From positions 141,932-205,931 of the IMG/VR virus record IMGVR_UViG_3300002835_000007: 64,000 bases of DNA; one strand, 5' to 3'. The notes below the pieces were generated by a model that worked only from the letters and a program-made list of their open reading frames with translations, was not told where the DNA came from and did not search any database. This stretch comes from a virus. This document shows positions 33,854 to 42,977 of this stretch, piece by piece. The position numbers were made by a program, and so were the translations under genes. Positions within the stretch are counted from its first letter, which is position 1. Every line of letters starts with the position of its first letter.

Positions 33854-34276
33854 TTATAAATTTATTTTTTTGTTATTGTTATTCATGTACTCTATTAAAT
33901 ATTTCATTGTTGAAATTTCTTCCTTTAAAGCGTCAGAAATAGATAAAATAGTACCGTTTTTATCATGACTTTTTTTAGCAACATTAGGTGTTGGTACTTC
34001 TGTAGGGTTTTTTTCCTTTTGATGAACGTTTTTTGGACTAGTAACGTCTTGAACATTTCTTTTTAATTCGTCTTTTTTTTGTTCTTGGTGAACTAAGTTT
34101 TCGACTTCTCTTAATCTATTTTCACCACCTAATCTATTATATTCAGAACAATTTTTCTGTACTTCACATAACTCTTTAGCTTGTTTTAAACGTGTTTCTT
34201 CAGTAGCATAAGCTTTATACTTCTTTGTTTCGTTGTCTATAGTTAAATTATTATCTTTTATTGCTCTGTTAGCCAT
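33854..34276 (-). CDS. hypothetical protein (140 aa)
   Basis: 140 residues, charged and helical, MANRAIKDNNLTIDNETKKY to EYMNNNNKKINL, with KQAKELCEVQKNCSEYNRLG in the middle and a disordered Thr/Pro stretch around 90. The C-terminus DALKEEISTMKYLIEYMNN suggests a helical oligomerisation segment. Second gene of the operon, next to the paralogue pair. No family recognised. Confidence 0.55.
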   Translation of the reverse strand: MANRAIKDNNLTIDNETKKYKAYATEETRLKQAKELCEVQKNCSEYNRLGGENRLREVENLVHQEQKKDELKRNVQDVTSPKNVHQKEKNPTEVPTPNVAKKSHDKNGTILSISDALKEEISTMKYLIEYMNNNNKKINL

Positions 34277-34277
34277 G

Positions 34278-34769
34278 TTAAATGTTTTTTGTTTTTGAAG
34301 GGTTATTCTTTTTGTCTTCTAAAGCTTTTAACAATTGTTCTATTTGTTCTTCAGATAATTCTAAATCAGAAATTTTATCCATAACTTTTTCAACATCTGG
34401 GTTATAGTTTTTAGGTTTTACATCTGAATCTTTACCTTTTTTTACTAAGTCTTCAATTAATTCTTCAATATTTTCTTTTGTTAAAATGTTTTTTTTATTT
34501 TCAGATAAACCATAATTAAGTGTAATACCACCAGTTCTAATACCACCAAAGCTGTAAACAGCAAACCATGGAATATTTTGTCTATATCTACCAAAAACTA
34601 CATCAGTAAATGTTGAAATACCCTTTTCGTAAGTAGAATCGTCATTATAAGGTTTTTCAATAGGTCCAGTTTGTATTTCTCTATTGCCTATGATGTTTAT
34701 ATCACTTCCGCTGCTAGTGAAATCACCACCTACTAATTCATCTAATTGTTTTTTAGTTATTCTTTTCAT
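34278..34769 (-). CDS. hypothetical virion-associated protein (163 aa)
   Basis: 163 residues. N-terminus MKRITKKQLDELVGGDF; middle beta-like region RYRQNIPWFAVYSFGGIRTG; helical acidic C-terminus (VEKVMDKISDLELSEEQIEQ). First gene of the minus-strand run that diverges from the giant fibre gene. It is preceded by a candidate late promoter 13 bases from its start. Function unknown. Confidence 0.55.
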   Translation of the reverse strand: MKRITKKQLDELVGGDFTSSGSDINIIGNREIQTGPIEKPYNDDSTYEKGISTFTDVVFGRYRQNIPWFAVYSFGGIRTGGITLNYGLSENKKNILTKENIEELIEDLVKKGKDSDVKPKNYNPDVEKVMDKISDLELSEEQIEQLLKALEDKKNNPSKTKNI

Positions 34770-34782
34770 AAAAAATCTTTAT

Positions 34783-34791
34783 TTATAAATA
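34783..34791 (-). promoter_or_regulatory. candidate late promoter (TATTTATAA), divergent
   Basis: Minus-strand TATTTATAA with 13 bases to the ATG of the 163-aa gene. The plus strand here also contains TATTTATAA (34780-34788), so the site is nearly symmetric. This 60-base gap between divergent genes has another copy for the plus-strand gene. Confidence 0.45.
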
Positions 34792-34807
34792 TATTCATTT
34801 CTTTTAA

Positions 34808-34816
34808 TATTTATAA
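34808..34816 (+). promoter_or_regulatory. candidate late promoter (TATTTATAA) for the giant fibre
   Basis: TATTTATAA followed by 13 bases and the ATG at 34830. It matches the spacing of the opposite-strand copy exactly. Confidence 0.5.
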
Positions 34817-34829
34817 TAAAAAGAATAAA

Positions 34830-37800
34830 ATGAGTGGATTTAGAACAAAATTAGATTTTTCAGACAATAGACAAGCAAAACAAAGACCTATAACTAGAAC
34901 AGTTTTATCTGGTGGTACGTCATTTGGTTTACCTTTTAATTTGTTACCTAGTGGACCAAATTTAACAACTAGTGCTATTACTGGAAATTATACTTATATA
35001 GCAAGTACGTTTTCTGGTAATAATACAACAACAGTTTATAATTGGTCAGACCCAAGAATGCAATTAGGTGTTTCAGCTTTATCTGCGTTAACTTCATCAA
35101 CATCTGGTTTAACACAAAATACTGGTGCTGTTTGGACACCTAATACAACAACAGTAATCGATGGGAACACAGTTGCTTTGACTTATTCTGGTGTTAATTT
35201 TGACATTTCAGTAGTAACAATAGCACAATTAACTCCATCAACATATAGTGGTACTATAACAACAAATAACTTTGATGTTTATACTGCTTCAACGTTAGAT
35301 TATACTGGTAGAACAATATGGGTTGATGTTTCTGGTATAACTAGAACTGAAAAATTAATAATTTCAGATAATCCACAAGTTGGATATGTTTGGACTTGTT
35401 TGGATTCAGAAGGTATGGGTGGTTGGGTTTTTAATTCAAGTGCCACAACAGCAACAATATGGACTGCTGGTACTGGTGCTAATTCAGCTGTATTAGGTGG
35501 TTCTAATGGTATTGCCAGTGGTTCTACTTCTGTATCTGAAGGTGTTAATACAAGAGCTGGTGGTATAGCTTCACACGCTGAAGGTGGTGGTACACAAGCG
35601 TTAGGTGATTTGTCTCATGCTGAAGGTGAAGATACAATAGCTAGTAATACAGCAGCACATGCTGAAGGTGTTAATACAATTGCAAGTGGTGTTTATTCAC
35701 ATGCTGAAGGTAGTAATACAATAGCTAGTAATGCTAGAAGTCATGCTGAAGGTTATTTATCAATAGCAAGTGGTGTTGTTTCTCACGCTGAAGGTGAGAG
35801 TACAACCGCAAGTGGTGGTAATTCGCATGCTGAAGGTCATAGTACAATAGCGAGTGGAAATACATCACATGCTGAAGGTGGTAATACGGTAGCTGGTGGT
35901 GGTTATTCACATGCTGAAGGAAAAGATACAATAGCTAGTGGTTATAGAAGTCATGCTGAAGGTAATATTACTATTGCAAGTGGTGATACATCACATGCTG
36001 AGGGTTCTGGTTCGATAGCTGGTGGTGATAGTTCGCATGCCGAAGGTTCTAATACAATAGCTTCTGCGTCTCAATCACATGCTGAAGGTTCTAGTACAAT
36101 CGCAAGTGGTTCTACATCACACGCTGAGGGTCAAAATACAATAGCTGGTGGTAGTGTATCTCACGCTGAAGGTAGTGGTACAATAGCTAGTGGGTTTGCA
36201 TCCCATGCTGAGGGTAGTGACACAATAGCGTATGGTACAAATTCACACGCTGGTGGTTATAGTTCACGTACTGACAGTAATTATAGTTTTATTCATTCGA
36301 ATCAATCAGTTATATCTAGTGGGGGTGAAAACAGTTATATTTTAGGTGGTAAAGAGAATTATATAGAATTATCCGATTATTCTGGTATTTTAGGTGGTAG
36401 ATATAATATTTTAGGTATAGCTCAACCAGGTTTTAACGCAAATGCTGAAAATTCTTTTATTGGTGGTGGTTATTCCAATATTATTTATGAGGCAACAAAT
36501 AACTCAACAATATTGGGTGGTAGAGAGAATGAAATACATAAATATAGTAATGACTCAGCTATAGTTGGTGGTCGTAATAATGAGATATCTGGTGGTTCGA
36601 TTAGTTCTGGTATTTTTGTTGGTACTGGTAATACAATATCTAATATTTCTAAATACGCTGCAATCATTGCTGGTCGAAACAATACAATTTCTGGTCACTC
36701 AAATTCAGTAATAGTTGGAGGTTTTAATAACTTTATTGATTTCTGTTTAAATAACTATGGTGATTCATCTAATGAATCTATAATTGGTGGTGCTAATAAT
36801 TCAATTTATGTTGCTGATAATTCATTTATTGCTGGTGGTAATAATAACTTAATTGATGGTAGAACAGCTGGTATAGGTAGTGTTAGTAGTTTTATACTAG
36901 GTGGTGTGAATTGTTCTGCTTTTACTAGTGTTCGTTCTGGTATAATTGGTGGTCTTAATAATAGTATAAAACCTTCTTATTGTAGTTATGTTTCAAGTTC
37001 AATTATTATTGGTGGTGAGGAAAATGAATATAATCCTAGTACCAGTCTTATTAGTGGTAGTGGTGCTAGAGTTACAATTATTGGTGGGTATCAAAATAAA
37101 GTAACTGGTGAAGGTGTTTCTGATGTTTCAATATTTGGTGGATATAAGAATCTTTATACTAGTCATGTTGGTAATGGTGGCAATGCTAATACTATTGTAG
37201 GTGGGTCTGGGAATACTATGAATAGTAGGTCCACTTATTTTGGTCAAGACATATCTTATGCTAGTATTTTAGGTGGTGCTGGAAATAATATATCTTCTGA
37301 TGTTAGTGTTGCTTCAGTATTACAATTATCTAGTTATTCTAATATAACTGGTGGTTTTGAAAACACTATAACTGGTAGTTCTAATTCGTTTATTGGTGGT
37401 GGTACTGGAAATGTTATTAAAGACGCTGCAAATGATTCAGTAATATTAGGTGGTAAACTAAACAGTATCGAAAGAGGATTTGCTAATTATGCTACTACTA
37501 TTAGTTCAGCAATAATTGCTGGGTCTGGTAATACAATTAATGGTCATTTTTATTCAGCTATATTGGCTGGTATGGGTAATACTATACATTTTGATTTAGC
37601 TGGAACTGAAGGAAAGAGTAATGAAACTATTTTAGGTGGTGCTTTTAATACTATATCTGCATCAACATCTTCTAGTATCGTTGGAGGGACATATAATGAA
37701 ATACAAAATTACACTTCGTCAATTATTTTAGGTGGATTACGTAATAGATTGCTTGATTTTAGTACTGACACCATTTATAATTCTGGTACTGGTGGTGACA

Positions 37801-39665
37801 ATGTTGATGGTAATGATGTGACAAACTTTAGCACAATAATTGGTGGTGTTGATAACACAATTACTGGTAAAACTGCTCATTGTACAATTTTAGGAGGGTC
37901 TGGTAATACAATAAATGGTCATGCTACTTCTAATACAAATTATAATTCAGCTATAATTGGTGGTAGAAGAAATGTTATTAACCAATATGTTAGTAGAAGC
38001 GTTATTTTAGGTGGTAGTGATATTACAGCGACAACAAGTGATTATGTTTATGTACCTAATTTAATTGTTAATAGTGGCGGTACAGCATCTAAATTAGGTA
38101 TAAATACAAAAACACCAGAATATGTTATTGATGCTAGAGCTAATAATGCTAGACTTGTTTTGGCTGATATTTACACTGGTGATGATTTACCTTTTAAGAG
38201 TTTTGTTTTTTCAGCTAATAGTACCAACGTACCACAAATAGCGGCTGCTACTAATAGTTATTTAGGTGGTTTTGGGTTATCTTTACAAATGGGTGTTTTG
38301 GGTGATGATTCAATATCAACAGCCACTTCAGAATTGGTTGGACTTTCTGGTGATACATATTTAAGTTCATCACAAAAAACAAACAACTTAAACATCATTA
38401 ATAGAAGTGGTGGTAGTGGTACTAACAATATAAGAATGTATGCTGGTATAAATAGTGTTAGTGCAGCAGCAGTACCAGATTTTCAGATTCAAGGTGATGG
38501 TACAAATAGAGGTTATATTGGTATTCAAACTGGTAATCCACAATATTTGATTGATGCTAGAGGAACTGGAAATAGATTATTTTATAGTAGTACTGGTGTA
38601 GGTAATATAACTCTTTCAGCAACAACTGGTCTACCAAGTGTTGGAGTGGTTGCTGGTACAGCTAATACCGCAAATAAATTAGCTTCGATAAGTATGGGTG
38701 CTAGAGCTTGGGATGATGCTATATATACAGTATATGGTTATCAAGGTGATGCATTCATATATGCTGGTATTTTTACAAATGGGTTAAATATTATTTCAAA
38801 TGATGGTTCAACATCTGGTACTGGTGCTGATTATATTAGATTCTATGCTGGTCAAACTTCTGGTGCTGGTGCTTCTAATAACCCAGATTTACATATACAA
38901 GGTTCTGGTTCATCTAGAGGTTATGTTGCTATTAATGTACCTCACAATCAAGACCCTACACAAAGATTAGATGTTAATGGTAACGCTAGATTTAGAGGTG
39001 TTGGTTCGTCAGCTTCAGCTGGTGCATTACATTATACTTCTGATGGTACATTAACTACAAATACATCAGACGAAAGATTAAAAACAAACATTGAAACACT
39101 TACTAATGCGTTGGATAAAGTAAATCAATTAAGAGGTGTAAAATATAATTGGACTGAAGAACCGAATGGTGATGTTAGGATAGGTTTAATAGCACAAGAA
39201 GTTAATAGTATAGTTCCAGAGTTAACTTTTGTGAATAAAAACACAGAAGAAGAATATATGGGTGTGCATTATGATAATGTAGTTGCTTTATTAATCGAGG
39301 CAGTAAAAGAATTATCGTCTGGTGTTACAACATCAAATAATACTCATTTAGAAACACAAACAATATTAGCTGAAGATAATAACATTGAATTAAATTTCAA
39401 TGGAACGCAAGAAACATCATTAGGTGGTGGTTTAAGTGTATTACATGCAAAAGGTCAAGACCAATCAGCTGATTTGATAACTGATGCTAACGGTAATTTC
39501 ATCACAAACAACGATTTTAAACCTAATGCATTAACAATACCTTTATACACACCAACATCATCTAACGATACTGCTGGTAGTGAAGGTAACATAACGAGAG
39601 ATGATAACTATATGTACGTTAAAACTAGTACTGGTTGGAAAAGAACTAATTTAGAAAACTTCTAA
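34830..39665 (+). CDS. giant fibre/adhesin with YadA-like repeats and S74 chaperone
   Basis: 1611 residues from the ATG at MSGFRTKLDFSDNRQ; an upstream ATG (28 codons) would put the reading through the promoter motif and is rejected. After an N-terminal region (1-245), seventeen 14-residue repeats of the YadA-head type (consensus S-HAEG-xxTIASG; 16 HAEG and one HAGG) run from about 248 to 476. Then come many IIGG/ILGGxxNxI beta-helix-like repeats (about 495-1070), and a C-terminal S74 peptidase chaperone, TSDERLK with Ser1413 and Lys1418 as the probable dyad. Self-cleavage before Ser1413 would release 199 residues. Probable long tail fibre or adhesin. Confidence 0.85.
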   Translation: MSGFRTKLDFSDNRQAKQRPITRTVLSGGTSFGLPFNLLPSGPNLTTSAITGNYTYIASTFSGNNTTTVYNWSDPRMQLGVSALSALTSSTSGLTQNTGAVWTPNTTTVIDGNTVALTYSGVNFDISVVTIAQLTPSTYSGTITTNNFDVYTASTLDYTGRTIWVDVSGITRTEKLIISDNPQVGYVWTCLDSEGMGGWVFNSSATTATIWTAGTGANSAVLGGSNGIASGSTSVSEGVNTRAGGIASHAEGGGTQALGDLSHAEGEDTIASNTAAHAEGVNTIASGVYSHAEGSNTIASNARSHAEGYLSIASGVVSHAEGESTTASGGNSHAEGHSTIASGNTSHAEGGNTVAGGGYSHAEGKDTIASGYRSHAEGNITIASGDTSHAEGSGSIAGGDSSHAEGSNTIASASQSHAEGSSTIASGSTSHAEGQNTIAGGSVSHAEGSGTIASGFASHAEGSDTIAYGTNSHAGGYSSRTDSNYSFIHSNQSVISSGGENSYILGGKENYIELSDYSGILGGRYNILGIAQPGFNANAENSFIGGGYSNIIYEATNNSTILGGRENEIHKYSNDSAIVGGRNNEISGGSISSGIFVGTGNTISNISKYAAIIAGRNNTISGHSNSVIVGGFNNFIDFCLNNYGDSSNESIIGGANNSIYVADNSFIAGGNNNLIDGRTAGIGSVSSFILGGVNCSAFTSVRSGIIGGLNNSIKPSYCSYVSSSIIIGGEENEYNPSTSLISGSGARVTIIGGYQNKVTGEGVSDVSIFGGYKNLYTSHVGNGGNANTIVGGSGNTMNSRSTYFGQDISYASILGGAGNNISSDVSVASVLQLSSYSNITGGFENTITGSSNSFIGGGTGNVIKDAANDSVILGGKLNSIERGFANYATTISSAIIAGSGNTINGHFYSAILAGMGNTIHFDLAGTEGKSNETILGGAFNTISASTSSSIVGGTYNEIQNYTSSIILGGLRNRLLDFSTDTIYNSGTGGDNVDGNDVTNFSTIIGGVDNTITGKTAHCTILGGSGNTINGHATSNTNYNSAIIGGRRNVINQYVSRSVILGGSDITATTSDYVYVPNLIVNSGGTASKLGINTKTPEYVIDARANNARLVLADIYTGDDLPFKSFVFSANSTNVPQIAAATNSYLGGFGLSLQMGVLGDDSISTATSELVGLSGDTYLSSSQKTNNLNIINRSGGSGTNNIRMYAGINSVSAAAVPDFQIQGDGTNRGYIGIQTGNPQYLIDARGTGNRLFYSSTGVGNITLSATTGLPSVGVVAGTANTANKLASISMGARAWDDAIYTVYGYQGDAFIYAGIFTNGLNIISNDGSTSGTGADYIRFYAGQTSGAGASNNPDLHIQGSGSSRGYVAINVPHNQDPTQRLDVNGNARFRGVGSSASAGALHYTSDGTLTTNTSDERLKTNIETLTNALDKVNQLRGVKYNWTEEPNGDVRIGLIAQEVNSIVPELTFVNKNTEEEYMGVHYDNVVALLIEAVKELSSGVTTSNNTHLETQTILAEDNNIELNFNGTQETSLGGGLSVLHAKGQDQSADLITDANGNFITNNDFKPNALTIPLYTPTSSNDTAGSEGNITRDDNYMYVKTSTGWKRTNLENF

Positions 39666-41560
39666 TGGGAAATATTAAAAACTTCAATTTTAACAAATTA
39701 GATTTAAAATTATCAAATTCTGATTACTGGGATTTTATAATAACATCTGATGATTATAACGCTTGTGGTGCTGGTGGTGGAGGTGGTGCTGGTTGTGGAG
39801 CAGCAGTTAACTTTAATTTTGGTAAAATAGAAACATTTAAAAATAGTGCACATACTTCAACAACAATAATTAGTTTATCTACTTGGTCTGGTGCTATAAA
39901 TACTGGTTATACATTTGATACTTTTGGTTTAACTGGTATTGATAATGGGTATGTGACTTTTGAAAGGAACACTGGTGATACTACAAATCAAACACTAGTT
40001 GAAGCTTTGACTGGAAGTACTTTAATTTTGGAAAAAGACAACAAAAAAATGTTTATGAATAAAGTTACTGGTACTACTGAAGAATACGATTATACAACAT
40101 ATGCTGTTACTGGTGTTACTAACCCTTTTGTTCAATTTTGTGGTGGGTTTTATCAAGGTTTTTATAAAATAGATGGATATGATTACGAAGTTTTACCAGT
40201 AAGAATGAATATAGGATGGTCATCTGAATTCGTATTGAATCCAAATTTTCAAGAATATCCAGGTGAGTGTCATAATTCTAATTCCAAAATATTAAATCAA
40301 GATTTCCCAAATAATAAAGGATTTTTCTTCTATATGGGTACTAGAGCTGAAAATAAATTTTGGAATGTATGGGAAGGTGCTGATACTGGATGTACTAGCA
40401 CATGTGTAGTACCTACTGGTTGTACTGATACATTAAGTCCATGGTGTACACCTATAAAAGAAACTGATGTTAGAATTATAGGAGATTACGGTATTGCAAT
40501 ACCATTGTCGCCACCGCCAGTACAGATAGATTTAATCACAAATCAATTTTTAATTTATGGTAGGTCAACGTGTAAACCACATGAAAGATTATCTGGTGAT
40601 TCAGCATCTTTTTTAATTGATGAGTTTGGAGAATATATTGTTACTGAAAAAGATGAAAAAATTATTGTTTCGGAATCAACTAGATTTTTAATATTAAATA
40701 ATGATTCAACTGAAATAAGTTCGTCTTGTGGTAGATGTGGTTGTAACCCATGTTCTAGTGGTTGCGATGGGTTAGGAACTCAAACCGCATGTTCGTATGA
40801 CGGAAAAGGTATTGTTGTTGTTAAAAACACAAAAAGAGTAACCAATACTCAAAACCCATTTTTAATTTATGGTAGAGCTGCTAGTAATAAATGTAATTGT
40901 TATTCGTGCAGCGGTGAAAGTGATGGGTTAGGAAGAGACACTGTTTGTACTTTTAGCGGTTTTACATCTGATATTACGGAATTAAATAATCAAATAGACG
41001 TTATTGATAATGCTATAGGTTTTAGAGTAAAAGATGATGGTAGTATTGGTTATAGATTATTAACTTATACTGGTCAATGTGTTACCGCTAGTACTGGTGT
41101 CGTATCTTATGTTACTGGTGCCACAATTGAAGAGGGTTATTCAGCACCAAATACTGTCCCAGAAGACATGTGGACACATGTGGTAATTAAATATGAATCA
41201 CAAGATTATTTAGATGATTGTGACTTAAAAATAGCAAAACCAAGAAAGGGTAGATTATCTTTTTATATTAACAGTAAATTAATTTATTGGGTAGATGAAT
41301 TTGATGAATTTATCGCTAAAAGACTAAACGAATATAAAGATAAACAAGTAGGTGTTCCGTTTAATTTTAGTTTAGGTGGTGGGTCTCAAGGGTTATTAGA
41401 GAGTCAAACTTTTGATGGGTTAGATTTTAACGATAGAGGGTTATTAATTGAAGAAAATTTTGCTGGAACATTCATTGGTAAAATATCTAAATTTAAATTC
41501 TATGTTTGTCCATTAAGCTATGAAGGTATAGTTGAAAAATATGGTGACATGTGGAATTAA
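39665..41560 (+). CDS. Cys-rich fibre-associated protein, LamG-like C-terminus
   Basis: 631 residues. A Gly-rich segment with Cys (CGAGGGGGAGCGAA) follows residue 33. Two internal regions share the phrase FLIYGR with cysteine-rich segments around 350-430 (CGRCGCNPCSSGCDGLG and CNCYSCSGESDGLG). The C-terminal third looks LamG/ConA-like: VPEDMWTHVVIKYES then GRLSFYINSKLIYWVD and GKISKFKFYVCPLS. Likely a virion protein that caps or decorates the fibre. Its start overlaps the giant gene's stop (TAATG). The cysteines could bind metals or form disulfides. Confidence 0.6.
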   Translation: MGNIKNFNFNKLDLKLSNSDYWDFIITSDDYNACGAGGGGGAGCGAAVNFNFGKIETFKNSAHTSTTIISLSTWSGAINTGYTFDTFGLTGIDNGYVTFERNTGDTTNQTLVEALTGSTLILEKDNKKMFMNKVTGTTEEYDYTTYAVTGVTNPFVQFCGGFYQGFYKIDGYDYEVLPVRMNIGWSSEFVLNPNFQEYPGECHNSNSKILNQDFPNNKGFFFYMGTRAENKFWNVWEGADTGCTSTCVVPTGCTDTLSPWCTPIKETDVRIIGDYGIAIPLSPPPVQIDLITNQFLIYGRSTCKPHERLSGDSASFLIDEFGEYIVTEKDEKIIVSESTRFLILNNDSTEISSSCGRCGCNPCSSGCDGLGTQTACSYDGKGIVVVKNTKRVTNTQNPFLIYGRAASNKCNCYSCSGESDGLGRDTVCTFSGFTSDITELNNQIDVIDNAIGFRVKDDGSIGYRLLTYTGQCVTASTGVVSYVTGATIEEGYSAPNTVPEDMWTHVVIKYESQDYLDDCDLKIAKPRKGRLSFYINSKLIYWVDEFDEFIAKRLNEYKDKQVGVPFNFSLGGGSQGLLESQTFDGLDFNDRGLLIEENFAGTFIGKISKFKFYVCPLSYEGIVEKYGDMWN

Positions 41561-41603
41561 TTAATTAATAATTGAATATGCTATACAAAGTAAAATTTTA
41601 TCA

Positions 41604-41612
41604 TATTTATTA
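41604..41612 (+). promoter_or_regulatory. candidate late promoter (TATTTATTA)
   Basis: TATTTATTA 12 bases before the ATG of the 438-aa fibre gene, in a 64-base intergenic gap. Confidence 0.4.
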
Positions 41613-41624
41613 AAAAACGTAAAA

Positions 41625-42941
41625 ATGTTAAATAAAAAAATAAATCAATTTTCTGCGGATACAGCTATTCAAGGTACTGAATTAATCCTAATAATGGATT
41701 CTGGGACAACCAAAAATATGGTTGTTGATGACTTAAAAGAGTATGTGTTAAGTGGTGCGACAGATGTGTTCGTAACTGGTGGTACTTATTCTAATAGTAC
41801 CATTACATTTAGTAACAATACTGGTGGAACATTTAGTGTTTCTGGTATTAGCAGTAGTTCAAATATTTCTGATTCAATTTATACTGTTAATGATAATTTA
41901 AATGCCAATAATACAACAACCGCAACTACATCTGTTATGGTTTATGGTGTTAATGTGTTTACTGGTGTAACATCAACTAATTATGCAACTAAATTGCCGC
42001 AACCAGTTACTGGAAAAAGTGTAAAAGTAATTAATAATGGTTCTACATTATTACATATATTTCCTTCTAATATTGGTGGTCAAGTAAATAATTTACCAAT
42101 AAACACACCAGCGGTTATACCACCAGATGGTAATTTATATGAATTCATTTGTATTAAGAATCCATTACCAGGTGCGTGGACGTTTTCAACACCAGCAACT
42201 GGTCAATATGATAGTGGTGAAATAACAATTTCAATTAGTGCATTAACTAAAAGTGGGTCCAATCCAGTGATAACTGCATATAATTCTAATTATGTTGGGG
42301 CTGGTCCTAATTTTAATAGTACTAATTGGGGTTACGATGGTAAAAATAAATCAGCTATTTTAAGTAGTTATTATAATGGTGATTATTATTTAGCATTCAG
42401 ACCAGAAACACCATGGAAAGGTATTAGTAAGATTAAAATTTATACTAATTTAATTGATAGTAATAGAACAAGAAGTACTTTAGCTAGGGTAGCGGCTGGT
42501 GGTGAATCTGATTATTATTCACCATATGATGGTTCTATATTAAATACTAGACTTGGTGCGGCTAATGGTGAATTACTTAGAGTGTATACGAATAAAGTTA
42601 TATCTGGTGTTGCCGTATCTGCCAGTACAATATACACATCAGCAAATATCGGGGACGCTGGGACATTATGGGGTGAAAAAGTAGCTAATACTGATTCATA
42701 TTCAAATGTTAGTTTAGGTACTGAAGGTGGTACATTTATAGGGAATAAACCATTAAACTCTACAGCTTATCCTTATTATCAAACTTGGGATATTTCTGAT
42801 AATGAAATAAACACTGGTGATATTGTTGATGTATTTTATTCGTCTTATATTTCATTTCAAATACAACCATTTGCTTACGACTTTAATTATGGTACAATAC
42901 CAGATTTTAAATTCAGATTTATAATCGAATACTACCAATAA
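41625..42941 (+). CDS. tail fibre protein (438 aa)
   Basis: 438 residues. N-terminal attachment-like segment INQFSADTAIQGTELILIMD, then the shared module FVTGGTYSNSTITFSNNTGG followed by VSG. The rest is beta-rich and Asn/Thr/Gly-rich, e.g. WGYDGKNKSAILSSYYNGDY; the C-terminus ends DFKFRFIIEYYQ. The shared VTGGTY...NNTGGTF module recurs in five other fibre proteins here. Virion role is strongly suggested by composition and neighbours. Confidence 0.6.
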   Translation: MLNKKINQFSADTAIQGTELILIMDSGTTKNMVVDDLKEYVLSGATDVFVTGGTYSNSTITFSNNTGGTFSVSGISSSSNISDSIYTVNDNLNANNTTTATTSVMVYGVNVFTGVTSTNYATKLPQPVTGKSVKVINNGSTLLHIFPSNIGGQVNNLPINTPAVIPPDGNLYEFICIKNPLPGAWTFSTPATGQYDSGEITISISALTKSGSNPVITAYNSNYVGAGPNFNSTNWGYDGKNKSAILSSYYNGDYYLAFRPETPWKGISKIKIYTNLIDSNRTRSTLARVAAGGESDYYSPYDGSILNTRLGAANGELLRVYTNKVISGVAVSASTIYTSANIGDAGTLWGEKVANTDSYSNVSLGTEGGTFIGNKPLNSTAYPYYQTWDISDNEINTGDIVDVFYSSYISFQIQPFAYDFNYGTIPDFKFRFIIEYYQ

Positions 42942-42955
42942 ACAATAAGTTTAAA

Positions 42956-42964
42956 TATTTATAT
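42956..42964 (+). promoter_or_regulatory. candidate late promoter (TATTTATAT)
   Basis: TATTTATAT 13 bases before the ATG of the 1038-aa fibre gene. Confidence 0.4.
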
Positions 42965-42977
42965 AAAAACTAATAAA

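Noticed and set aside
34746-34829. N-terminal extension of the giant fibre
   Set aside because: The extra 28 residues span the divergent promoter motifs and the start of the opposite gene; the ATG at 34830 has the usual A-rich context.
35734-35931. Open frame on the minus strand encoding a His/Gln-rich product
   Set aside because: It is the antisense of the HAEG repeat DNA, so its repetitive composition is forced by the fibre gene.
35570-36260. Regular 42-bp repeats resembling a CRISPR or minisatellite
   Set aside because: They are codons for the 14-residue HAEG repeats, in frame with the fibre gene and without conserved spacers.
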